DNA from: Bacteroidia bacterium
GTDB lineage: Bacteria > Bacteroidota > Bacteroidia > AKYH767-A > OLB10
Length of the DNA: 8,107 bases
Assembly (NCBI GenBank): GCA_025450095.1
Contig: JANWID010000026.1
Coordinates: 1-8,107, forward strand
Direction: 5' to 3'
Below, one piece after another: positions 1-5,914 of this stretch (the stretch's first letter is position 1; each line of letters starts with the position of its first letter). The notes beneath the pieces are model-generated. The model was not told where the DNA came from. It saw only the letters and a list, made by a program, of their open reading frames with translations, and did no database searches. Both the position numbers and the translations under genes were made by a program.

Positions 1-14
1 GAAAAAGACAACAA

Positions 15-43
15 TTGCCTAGATTGATTTTTAGTTACATTTG
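15..43 (+). promoter_or_regulatory. Bacteroidota-type promoter (TTG / TAnnTTTG)
   Basis: TTG at 15-17 is followed after 18 bp by TACATTTG at 36-43, a full match to the -7 consensus TAnnTTTG used by the primary sigma factor of Bacteroidota, with a -33 element at a normal distance. Transcription would begin at about 47-51, some 320 nt upstream of exbB. It is the only full TAnnTTTG match I noticed between here and the exbB start, so it is the best candidate for the operon promoter. It could instead serve a separate small transcript. The call rests on sequence match only. Confidence 0.55.
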
Positions 44-58
44 CAATCCTTTAAAGCA

Positions 59-151
59 ATGTTAATGAATCATCCATACTTTACAGAAGCCGCGATTAAC
101 AAGCATCAGTTTTCAAGTACCGGATGCATAAAAAATAAAGTCCGGTTCTAA
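59..151 (+). CDS. Possible 30-aa leader peptide / upstream ORF
   Basis: ATG at 59 opens a 30-codon frame ending in TAA at 149-151; a second in-frame ATG lies at 65. The peptide begins MLMNHPYFTEAAINKHQF and resembles nothing I know. It has no membrane segment and no run of a single amino acid of the kind seen in classical attenuator peptides. Support is positional: the ATG lies about 10 nt after the predicted transcription start, and the preceding bases (ttaaagca) are A-rich, as at real starts here. Codons 21-24 (119-130) cover the left arm of the long inverted repeat, so a translating ribosome would block that pairing. A frame of this length can easily occur by chance, so this is tentative. 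Confidence 0.25.
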   Translation: MLMNHPYFTEAAINKHQFSSTGCIKNKVRF

Positions 152-160
152 TATTATTAC

Positions 161-237
161 TATGATTCCTTTCTCCGGTAGCTGTTTTAGAATATCCATT
201 TAACCAGTCAAAAATCATAGTCGCCAATGGAATCATA
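161..237 (+). repeat. 9-bp inverted repeat (161-169 / 229-237), nested
   Basis: TATGATTCC at 161-169 is the reverse complement of GGAATCATA at 229-237, with 59 nt between them. A partial second copy of the right arm, AATCATA at 213-219, could pair with 161-167 instead. The pair nests inside the 119-128/307-316 repeat without crossing it, so both could form in one folded RNA. Alone, a 9-bp match is within chance expectation. Confidence 0.3.
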
Positions 238-270
238 ACGCTTCATGAAAATGTCGTGACAATAAAAAAC

Positions 271-285
271 AGATAATCATTTTAA
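271..285 (+). promoter_or_regulatory. Fur-box-like AT-rich sequence (weak)
   Basis: The 15-mer AGATAATCATTTTAA matches the 7-1-7 Fur consensus TGATAATnATTATCA at 11 of 14 specified positions, with the left half nearly complete. TonB/ExbB/ExbD genes are often iron-controlled in Gram-negative bacteria, which makes the match worth recording. Against it, the surroundings are AT-rich, the right half is poor, and the site lies about 230 bp downstream of the only convincing promoter, where a repressor would have to act as a roadblock or on an unseen second promoter. Confidence 0.2.
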
Positions 286-304
286 TTAAGTAATACTAAC
301 CTCA

Positions 305-336
305 GCTGCATCCGGTGCAGTATCCCGGGAAACCGG
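305..336 (+). other. Two tandem short hairpins before the exbB start
   Basis: The first hairpin pairs CTGCA (306-310) with TGCAG (316-320), extendable by a G-U pair at 305/321 and a U-G pair at 311/315. The second pairs CCGG (325-328) with CCGG (333-336) around a GAAA tetraloop, a stable GNRA-type cap. They are four bases apart and are followed by A-rich sequence up to the exbB ATG, not by a T tract, so they are not an intrinsic terminator. The first hairpin uses the same bases as the right arm of the long inverted repeat and cannot coexist with it. They might protect the mRNA 5' side or be part of a switch; that is inference. Confidence 0.35.
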
Positions 337-368
337 CAAAAATTAAAACATAACCGATTCATTAAATT

Positions 369-1175
369 ATGGAAAAAAGCAACTTGAATTCAAAATCAAT
401 CAACCCCATTTTCACTTACACCGTGATTCCGGCAGCGCTGGTCATCTCAGTTGTGCTCTACATGTTTGTAATGGGAAATCCGGCGAATTTCATAGAAAGC
501 AACCCGGATAACAATCCCCTTCCCGGAAACTACCTCGGAATTATTTACAAAGGAGGTGTCATCGTACCAATTTTGATTGCGATGTTGCTTATTGTAATCA
601 CTTTCTGCCTGGAGCGATTCTTTACGATCAGGAAATCGAGAGGACGTCGCCCGGTGGATAGCTTTATCAACGAGATCCGCGGCATGCTGGCAAGCGGAAA
701 ATATGACCAGGCACGTAAAGCGTGTTTAGATCAAAAGGGTTCGATTGCGAATGTGGTTCATGCGGGACTTGATGCTTATGAGCAAATGGATAAGGATAAA
801 GCAACCGATAAGGAACATAAAATCCTTACGATTCAGAAAAGTATTGAAGAAACTACTTCGCTGGAACTGCCGATGCTTTCAAAGAACCTTCCTATCATTT
901 CCACAATTGCTTCAGTAGCTACCCTTATGGGACTGCTCGGTACGGTGCTAGGTATGATCAAGTCGTTCGCGGCGATGGCTACTGCCGGAGCACCAGACGC
1001 TGTAGCTCTTTCCAATGGAATTTCTGAAGCACTTATCAATACAGCATTAGGTATCGGAACCTCCGCAATCGCAATTATTATGTACAACTTCTTTACGACT
1101 AAAATTGATGCTATAACATATGGTATCGATGAAGCGGGATACAGCGTTGTACAGAGTTTCTCAGCAACACACTAA
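369..1175 (+). CDS. exbB: ExbB/TolQ-family proton channel subunit
   Basis: This is the inner-membrane channel subunit of the TonB energising complex; with ExbD it uses the proton gradient to drive TonB. The 268-aa product has four likely membrane helices (about 16-36, 62-82, 175-200 and 219-243). E. coli ExbB has three, and the extra N-terminal helix is usual in Bacteroidota. The family core is clear: MGLLGTVLGMIKSF at 187-200 and GISEALINTALGIG at 217-230. E220 and T225 appear to correspond to the essential Glu and Thr of the last ExbB helix, and T192 to the pore Thr of the preceding one. The cytoplasmic domain lies between helices 2 and 3. ATG 369 is preceded by an A/T-rich leader with no Shine-Dalgarno sequence. 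It heads a tight co-directional cluster, 12 bp before exbD1. TolQ or MotA identity is less likely given the tonB partner downstream. Confidence 0.93.
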   Translation: MEKSNLNSKSINPIFTYTVIPAALVISVVLYMFVMGNPANFIESNPDNNPLPGNYLGIIYKGGVIVPILIAMLLIVITFCLERFFTIRKSRGRRPVDSFINEIRGMLASGKYDQARKACLDQKGSIANVVHAGLDAYEQMDKDKATDKEHKILTIQKSIEETTSLELPMLSKNLPIISTIASVATLMGLLGTVLGMIKSFAAMATAGAPDAVALSNGISEALINTALGIGTSAIAIIMYNFFTTKIDAITYGIDEAGYSVVQSFSATH

Positions 1176-1187
1176 CAGAAAACAGAA

Positions 1188-1784
1188 ATGCCAAAAATCA
1201 ATTACCCCAGGGCTTCCCCACGGTTGGATATGACGCCGATGGTGGATCTGGCATTCCTGCTGGTTACTTTTTTTATGCTCACCACCAAGTTCAAGGCTGA
1301 TGAACCTGTTGTTGTAGATACTCCATCTTCCGTTTCCGAGATCAAGCTTCCCGATATCGATATCATGACCATTATGATTACTCCGGATAGCAAGCTGTAC
1401 TTTAATATCGATGGAAAAAAAACTCGTGAAAAGGTGCTTCAGAAAATGGGCGAACGTTACAATGTAACTTTCACTCCGGAAGAAGTACATCGTTTTTCGG
1501 TATTAACTTCCTTCGGTCTTCCTATCCGGGAACTGAAACAATACCTTCCACTGGATGAAACAGGAAGAAAGCTGATCAAACAAAACGGAATTCCTTATGA
1601 TTCTCTGAACAATGAATTGTCAGACTGGGTCCGTTTCAGCAGATTGGAAAATCCGCAATTCCGTATCGCCGTAAAAGGTGACCGGGAATCAAATTACAAG
1701 ACCGTGAAAAGAGTAATCGATATCCTCCAGACTAACAAGGTGAACAAATTCAACCTGATCACCAATCTTGAAGAAACAATTTAA
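1188..1784 (+). CDS. exbD: ExbD biopolymer transport protein, first paralogue
   Basis: Single-pass ExbD subunit of the proton-driven TonB motor. A short cytoplasmic tail (1-12) leads into the hallmark sequence DMTPMVDLAFLLVTFFMLTT (14-33). D20 corresponds to the membrane Asp that carries the proton (Asp25 in E. coli ExbD). The rest is periplasmic. At 198 aa it is much longer than the 141-aa E. coli protein because of an insert at about 78-155, which contains PEEVHRFSVLTSFGLPIRELK and is characteristic of Bacteroidota ExbD1-type proteins. The C-terminus (FRIAVKGDRESNYKTVKRVI, then NKFNLITNLE) is the normal ExbD peptidoglycan/TonB-facing fold. The gene lies 12 bp after exbB and 15 bp before a second exbD, with an A-rich leader before the ATG. 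Confidence 0.93.
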   Translation: MPKINYPRASPRLDMTPMVDLAFLLVTFFMLTTKFKADEPVVVDTPSSVSEIKLPDIDIMTIMITPDSKLYFNIDGKKTREKVLQKMGERYNVTFTPEEVHRFSVLTSFGLPIRELKQYLPLDETGRKLIKQNGIPYDSLNNELSDWVRFSRLENPQFRIAVKGDRESNYKTVKRVIDILQTNKVNKFNLITNLEETI

Positions 1785-1799
1785 AGTTAACGTTACAGA

Positions 1800-2408
1800 A
1801 TGTCTGAAATAAATCACGACCAGGGTACCGCGGGAGGTAAGCACGACAAGAAGCCTGTACAGAAAAAGTCGTCTACACACATCGACATGACACCGATGGT
1901 TGACCTGGCATTTTTGCTGCTCACCTTTTTTATGCTGACCACTACTTTCAGCAAGCCAAAGACCATGGAGATTAACATGCCGGTTAAGCCTGACGATACA
2001 ACGAACCAGCAGAAAGTTGACGAAAAGAAAACCATTATCGTGCTACTTGGTGGTAAAGATAAGATAGTATGGTACCAGGGATTGGATAATCCAACTCCAA
2101 TGGTCACCGATCTTTCTGCAACAGGGCTCCGCAAAACCCTCATCGAAAAAAATTCCCGGGTTCATCTCAGGGCTGTCGCTTTAAGGGATTCTCTTTCGAG
2201 AAATTTGGTAAAAATGGATGAGTTTAAAAAGCGGCTCGGGGAAATTAAATCCGATAAGGACGGTCTTATTGTTTTAATAAAGGCTATGGAAAATGCCAGC
2301 TACGAGAATCTAGTAGATGTGTTGGATGAAATGGCGGTTTGTCATATCGGTCGTTACGCGATCGTAGACATCACCCCGATGGAAATCGAAATGCTGGATA
2401 AAATTTAA
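1800..2408 (+). CDS. exbD: ExbD biopolymer transport protein, second paralogue
   Basis: Second ExbD-family subunit, 202 aa. The cytoplasmic tail is longer and strongly charged (1-28, Lys/His-rich). The membrane signature HIDMTPMVDLAFLLLTFFML (27-46) is almost the same as in the first paralogue and keeps the proton-carrying Asp (D35). The periplasmic portions differ: this one has KKTIIVLLGGKDKIVWYQG early and ends YENLVDVLDEMAVCHIGRYAIV, with a middle insert of its own. The two copies are therefore old, specialised paralogues rather than a recent duplication. Retention of the Asp in both suggests that they can form a mixed dimer in the ExbB pore, although a separate role for each is possible. 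The gene ends 11 bp before tonB. Confidence 0.92.
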   Translation: MSEINHDQGTAGGKHDKKPVQKKSSTHIDMTPMVDLAFLLLTFFMLTTTFSKPKTMEINMPVKPDDTTNQQKVDEKKTIIVLLGGKDKIVWYQGLDNPTPMVTDLSATGLRKTLIEKNSRVHLRAVALRDSLSRNLVKMDEFKKRLGEIKSDKDGLIVLIKAMENASYENLVDVLDEMAVCHIGRYAIVDITPMEIEMLDKI

Positions 2409-2419
2409 AAAAACAAATC

Positions 2420-3217
2420 ATGAGAATCGATTGGGATAATTGCATTAATGAAGGCCGGAACGACCTCGTATTTGAAGGAAGGAACAAAGGCTATGGAGCA
2501 TATATACTTCGGCAATCATACAGTAAAACCGTTATGCGGGCATTCCTCATTACGTCAGTCTTTTTAATATTGATGATCTGCCTGCCATTTATCGTGAAGA
2601 TTTTTTCAAGTGCGTCCGGCAAGCTGGATGCATTTACCAGTACCGAAATCACACTGATGCAGCCTCCACCCATTGATGAAACACAACCTCCTCCACCTCC
2701 GGTACCACCACCACCTCCGGTTCAGCAAACTATTAAGTTTACTCCACCTGTGGTTGTGAAGACGGAAGAAGTTCCACAAGATGAACCACCTCCTACACAA
2801 GAAGAATTGAAAGATGTGGCAGCTGGTGTTACTACGCAGGAAGGTGATCCGAATGCCATTGATTTGCCGATTGAAGATCCAGGAGCCGGTGAAGGTCCTC
2901 CTGAAATTTTTACAATTGTGGAAGAAATGCCATCCTTTCCGGGAGGTGAATCGGCACTTGTAAAATATCTTTCCGATAACATCCGTTACCCTGCACGCGC
3001 ACGTGAAAACGGAATTACCGGGAATGTATTCGTAACTTTTATCATTGGAAAAGATGGCAAAGTTGCGGATGCTAAAATACTCCGTGGCATTGGCGGCGGG
3101 TGTGATGAAGAAGCACTTCGTGTGGTGAATTCCATGCCAGGATGGCGTCCCGGAAAGCAGCGAGGTGAACCCGTTATAGTTCAGTATAACCTGCCCATCC
3201 GCTTCACGCTAAAATGA
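2420..3217 (+). CDS. tonB: TonB energy transducer
   Basis: TonB links the ExbBD motor to outer-membrane TonB-dependent receptors. The 265-aa product has a 40-residue cytoplasmic N-terminus with LVFEGRNKGYGAYILRQSY (16-34), a motif usual in Bacteroidota TonB. One membrane anchor follows at about 41-61, then a periplasm-spanning Pro-rich segment (82-126, including PPPPPVPPPPPV), then a TonB_C domain at about 175-265. That domain is recognisable from YPARARENGITGNVFVTFII (190-209), GKDGKV, and CDEEALRVVNSMPGWRPGKQ (228-247), ending in the strand VIVQYNLPIRFTL. The stop codon shares bases with the ATG of the next gene, implying translational coupling. The full exbB-exbD-exbD-tonB order supports the assignment. 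Confidence 0.94.
   Translation: MRIDWDNCINEGRNDLVFEGRNKGYGAYILRQSYSKTVMRAFLITSVFLILMICLPFIVKIFSSASGKLDAFTSTEITLMQPPPIDETQPPPPPVPPPPPVQQTIKFTPPVVVKTEEVPQDEPPPTQEELKDVAAGVTTQEGDPNAIDLPIEDPGAGEGPPEIFTIVEEMPSFPGGESALVKYLSDNIRYPARARENGITGNVFVTFIIGKDGKVADAKILRGIGGGCDEEALRVVNSMPGWRPGKQRGEPVIVQYNLPIRFTLK
2693..2721 (+). repeat. Short in-frame direct repeat encoding the TonB proline stretch
   Basis: CCACCTCCGGT occurs at 2693-2703 and again at 2711-2721, an 18-bp period equal to six codons, within a run of CCN codons. It encodes the repeated P-P-P-V pattern of the TonB spacer. Such repeats can change in copy number by slippage, which would lengthen or shorten the periplasmic span in steps of six residues. 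Confidence 0.5.
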
Positions 3218-3429
3218 CCACTGACGGAAGCTTCTTCCGGTCAAAATGGTATCATTTATGCATGGCACTTATTTATGTGGGAGCTGGCGTGGCGCTGATA
3301 CTATATAGTGACGATGAATCACAAATACTGCAACCATCTTATTTCGGATGGTTGTTTGTTGTTTACGGTGCCTACCGAATTCTTTCACGATGGCTTCATA
3401 GGAAAAAACAGGAGCCGCCGATCCGTTAA
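3214..3429 (+). CDS. Small two-helix membrane protein, unknown function
   Basis: This 71-aa product has two hydrophobic segments (about 13-31 and 42-60) joined by an acidic turn (SDDES, 32-36). The basic C-terminal tail (RWLHRKK, 59-65) and basic N-terminus suggest a hairpin with both ends in the cytoplasm. The middle reads PSYFGWLFVVYGAYRILSRW. I recall similar short proteins with a YG-x-YR-type second helix at this position in Bacteroidota TonB clusters, but no named family or function. Its ATG overlaps the tonB stop (ATGA), so it should be made in proportion to TonB. The following ATG comes one base after its TAA. It could be an assembly or stability factor for the motor complex; that is inference. 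Confidence 0.7.
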   Translation: MTTDGSFFRSKWYHLCMALIYVGAGVALILYSDDESQILQPSYFGWLFVVYGAYRILSRWLHRKKQEPPIR

Positions 3430-3430
3430 A

Positions 3431-4318
3431 ATGAAATACCTTTATCTGTTACCGGTTTTTTTTTGCTCCATTGGCTGTGCCAGCAAGAACAGTGACAAAG
3501 AAACAGGAACGCCCGTCTCTGGTCCGTTTACTATGCATTGCGATGAATCCGTTTACCCGTTGATGCAAGTTCTGTGTGATGGCTATATGAGCGTTTACCC
3601 ACAGGTTGTTATAACTATAGATACGACATCGAAAAAAAATGTATGGTCGCTTTTTGATGCAAAGAATATTTATTCGCTCGTTACTGTGACACTACCTTCA
3701 ACCGAAGACTCTGTTGCACTTTCTCAGCGCCAGATCTATCCACAGACATTTCACTTTGCTTCCGATGCAATTGCATTTGTTTCGGGTAAATCTGATTCCG
3801 CTGGCTCATGGTTTACATTGAAAGATGATAGTACTTGCCTTGAAAAGTCATTTCATCCCGTGATAACACGATTTATTTCCGACCGCCCCGACTCTGATAA
3901 TTCAACCTGGCTGCAGTCACATTTCCGGTTGCAAAATGGATGCACTGCAGAAATTTATGCAGCAGGGAAACAACAGCAGATCCTGGAGCGTGTGACAACT
4001 CATCCTGGTGAAACCGGAATTATCGGCTGGAGCCACCTGAGTGAAAAAGCGAATTCCACAGTTAAAAACTGGAAATCAAAAATAAATATCATTCCTTACC
4101 GCGCTAATGATACCCTTTTGATTTACCCAACGCAATCGGCGCTGGCTATCGGAAGTTACCCGCTTGCACGGAAACTTTACCTTGCAACTGCTGAACCTTA
4201 TGCAGGTCCTGCTACCGGTTTTGCATCCTTTGTTGCAAGCGACGAAGGACAACGTATTATCCGGTTGTTCGGTCTGGCTCCTGCTAAAATGGCTCCCAGA
4301 GAAATTGTAGTTAATTAG
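3431..4318 (+). CDS. Divergent PstS-like periplasmic substrate-binding lipoprotein
   Basis: This 295-aa product has a hydrophobic N-terminus ending in CSIGC, consistent with lipidation at C16, although Ser at -3 is an imperfect lipobox. The mature part resembles the phosphate-type PBP-like fold: MHCDESVYPLMQVLCDGY (35-52), SDAIAFVSG (111-119), GETGIIGWSHLSE (193-205) and YPLARKLYL with GFASFVASDEGQRIIRLFGL (263-282). Regions that bind ligand in ordinary PstS look altered. The GSGT-type loop appears as SDNST (155-159), and the usual R-x-L motif after the first domain as TVTLPS. Five cysteines are present. No permease or ATPase gene is adjacent. I chose ATG 3431, not the in-frame ATG at 3308, because only 3431 gives a signal peptide and avoids overlap with the preceding gene. 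Family is fairly sure; ligand unknown. Confidence 0.78.
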   Translation: MKYLYLLPVFFCSIGCASKNSDKETGTPVSGPFTMHCDESVYPLMQVLCDGYMSVYPQVVITIDTTSKKNVWSLFDAKNIYSLVTVTLPSTEDSVALSQRQIYPQTFHFASDAIAFVSGKSDSAGSWFTLKDDSTCLEKSFHPVITRFISDRPDSDNSTWLQSHFRLQNGCTAEIYAAGKQQQILERVTTHPGETGIIGWSHLSEKANSTVKNWKSKINIIPYRANDTLLIYPTQSALAIGSYPLARKLYLATAEPYAGPATGFASFVASDEGQRIIRLFGLAPAKMAPREIVVN

Positions 4319-4330
4319 ATATCCTGAAAT

Positions 4331-5905
4331 ATGAAAAAAATCATTTTAACAGCTTTAATAGCTTTCAGCACACTGGTACATGCACAGGAATTTAATTCCT
4401 GTACTATTTATACAGAGTATGGTGATTTTGTGAAGGCAAAATCATGTCTTGATACCTGGAAAACAAAATATGCAAATGATCCGTCATATCATTACCAGCT
4501 GATGTACCAAGCTGTAAAATCCGGAGATGCTGCAACGGCGACATCGGTGATGGATAAGATCAATGCCTTTCCTGCAACAGATTTTTATACAATTTCGGCG
4601 AAGACCACATATTACGCATTTACGGGTGATATGCCCAAAGCGAAATCTGCTTTTGAAAGTGTTTTTGTAAATCACAAAATGTCACCGATGCCGGTATTGA
4701 CCGATGTCATCCGTGCATTTATTAGCTTCAAAGTTAAGGACACAACTTATGTAGGTATGTGGATCAAGACCCTGGAAAAAGAGTTGAAGATTCTACCTGT
4801 TCAGGTTGTAATGCTAAAAGGTGATTACTATTCCGCACAGGGCGATCATGGAACAGCATTAAATTATTACAACCAGGTTATTGATACCGAACCTAAAAAT
4901 AGTATTGCACTCTATAGAAAAGCGGTAGCTTACCGGAGAATCCGCAATTTCAGCGCTGCACTGGGTGAACTGGAAACCGCACTCCGGATTGCTCCCGAAT
5001 TTCCATTCGCTGTTCTTGAAAAAGCAGAAGTGCTTTTCGAACTCAAGCGTCCGGAAGAAGGCATTGCTGTTTACAATGAATATTTTAAAATGGTGCCAGA
5101 TGATAAAATCGCGCACCTGCAATTTGGTTCTGCTCTTTTTGCAGCCAAAAAATTTGAGGATGCAGAAAAGCAAGCTGATTATGTCTTGCAATCTGACCCC
5201 GCAAATGTTTCCGCCTTGAAACTGAAATCATACACTAGTTATGAACTGGGAAAATTTGCCGAAGGCAAGGTAATCATGCAAAACTTCCTCAGTAAGGCAG
5301 ATACTTCCATCATCACATCAAAGGACCACGAGTATATGGCTTACTTTCACCAGAAAGATCTAAATGATTCCCTTGCCATTGAATCGTACAAAAAAGCATT
5401 GCAATATCCGGGAGTACGTCCTGAATTGTATTCCGAAGTTGGAAACCTGATGTTCAAGAAAGGTCTTTACCAGGATGCGTTCAATACCTACCAGGCTAAG
5501 CTGGCAATTTATAAAGGAACATCCGCCGATTATTTTACTTACGGAAGGTCCGCGCTCGCGCTCGAAAATTATATTCTTGCCGATTCCCTGTTCGGCAAGG
5601 TCACCGAGCTTCAGCCAACCTGGCCAAATGGCTACCTGATGCGCGCCAATGCAAATGCGCACCTGGATCCGAATTCTACTGAAGGGAAAGCATTTCCCTA
5701 CTATGATAAATTCATCGAGCTGGCGGAAGCAGATACTGCCAATGCAGCTAAGCTGAAAAACGGGTTGATGGAAGCTTATAAGTATATGGGGTCTTATTAT
5801 TACCTGAATAAGGATATTCCAAAATCTAAATCATATTGGAATAAAGTTTTGTTACTGGATCCGAACGACAAGCAGGCGAAAGATGTATTGAAGCAGCTGA
5901 AATAG
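4331..5905 (+). CDS. Exported tetratricopeptide-repeat (TPR) protein
   Basis: This 524-aa product has a Sec signal peptide (MKKIILTALIAFSTLVHA, cleavage likely near 18-19), so it should act in the periplasm. The rest is a helical TPR solenoid. Repeats are clearest at about 157-190, 191-224, 225-258, 259-292, 364-397, 398-431 and 480-514, with phrases such as GDHGTALNYYNQVIDTEPKN and NFSAALGELETALRIAPE. Repeats at 26-150 and 293-362 are more degenerate. Two cysteines (C24, C39) near the mature N-terminus could form a disulfide. TPR arrays bind protein partners; none can be named from sequence. The gene starts 12 bp after the binding-protein gene and ends in tandem stops (TAG TAG, 5903-5908). 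A scaffold for the TonB complex or for the neighbouring lipoprotein is a reasonable but untested guess. Confidence 0.85.
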   Translation: MKKIILTALIAFSTLVHAQEFNSCTIYTEYGDFVKAKSCLDTWKTKYANDPSYHYQLMYQAVKSGDAATATSVMDKINAFPATDFYTISAKTTYYAFTGDMPKAKSAFESVFVNHKMSPMPVLTDVIRAFISFKVKDTTYVGMWIKTLEKELKILPVQVVMLKGDYYSAQGDHGTALNYYNQVIDTEPKNSIALYRKAVAYRRIRNFSAALGELETALRIAPEFPFAVLEKAEVLFELKRPEEGIAVYNEYFKMVPDDKIAHLQFGSALFAAKKFEDAEKQADYVLQSDPANVSALKLKSYTSYELGKFAEGKVIMQNFLSKADTSIITSKDHEYMAYFHQKDLNDSLAIESYKKALQYPGVRPELYSEVGNLMFKKGLYQDAFNTYQAKLAIYKGTSADYFTYGRSALALENYILADSLFGKVTELQPTWPNGYLMRANANAHLDPNSTEGKAFPYYDKFIELAEADTANAAKLKNGLMEAYKYMGSYYYLNKDIPKSKSYWNKVLLLDPNDKQAKDVLKQLK

Positions 5906-5914
5906 TAGCTTTTT

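Larger units (their letters stand above)
119..316 (+). repeat. 10-bp perfect inverted repeat with distant arms (119-128 / 307-316)
   Basis: ACCGGATGCA at 119-128 is the exact reverse complement of TGCATCCGGT at 307-316. The pairing can extend outward by T118-G317 (wobble) and G117-C318, giving up to 12 pairs in RNA. The 178 nt between the arms contain a second, nested inverted repeat. In the leader transcript this would close a large domain. The right arm also takes part in a local hairpin (305-321), so the two structures are mutually exclusive. A 10-bp match in a region this size is somewhat unlikely by chance but not conclusive. Confidence 0.45.
1..368 (+). other. Long non-coding/leader region upstream of exbB
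   Basis: This 368-bp stretch has no long ORF on either strand and no tRNA, rRNA or riboswitch core that I recognise. It is more AT-rich than the genes downstream. It contains a consensus-quality promoter near its left end, a possible 30-codon ORF directly after it, two inverted repeats (119-128 with 307-316, and 161-169 with 229-237), two compact hairpins close to exbB, and a Fur-box-like AT stretch. I see no good second promoter nearer exbB. If the left promoter drives the operon, the exbB mRNA would have a 5' leader of roughly 320 nt. The last 30 bases before the exbB ATG are A-rich and look unstructured, as expected for translation starts in this phylum. Confidence 0.6.

Noticed and set aside
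305..336. Intrinsic terminator upstream of exbB
   Set aside because: The hairpins are not followed by a T tract; the following bases are A-rich. A terminator for a gene to the left is not supported.
1..368. Cobalamin or other known riboswitch in the exbB leader
   Set aside because: I looked for a B12-box-like sequence and other familiar conserved cores and did not find one. The only evidence of structure is the inverted repeats.
833..1087. Antisense open frame inside exbB, and similar minus-strand frames across exbD, tonB, the TPR gene and kup
   Set aside because: All lie within strongly recognisable + strand genes. Their translations have no domain features and mirror the codon pattern of the real genes.
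2693..2721. Repeat in tonB as part of a CRISPR or mobile repeat
   Set aside because: The repeat is in frame, two copies only, and explained by the Pro-rich spacer normal for TonB.
3308..3430. An upstream in-frame ATG (3308) that would add 41 residues to the PstS-like protein
   Set aside because: It would overlap most of the 71-aa membrane-protein gene in another frame and bury the signal peptide. Starting at 3431 gives a signal peptide with a plausible lipidation Cys and a start one base after the preceding stop.
4965..5219. Alternative + frame within the TPR gene
   Set aside because: It is nested in a clear TPR-coding frame, has an atypical composition and has no start context of its own.
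5906..5913. TAGCTTTT just before kup as a -7 promoter element
   Set aside because: It matches TAnnTTTG except at the last base but ends one base before the ATG, so transcription would begin inside the coding region.
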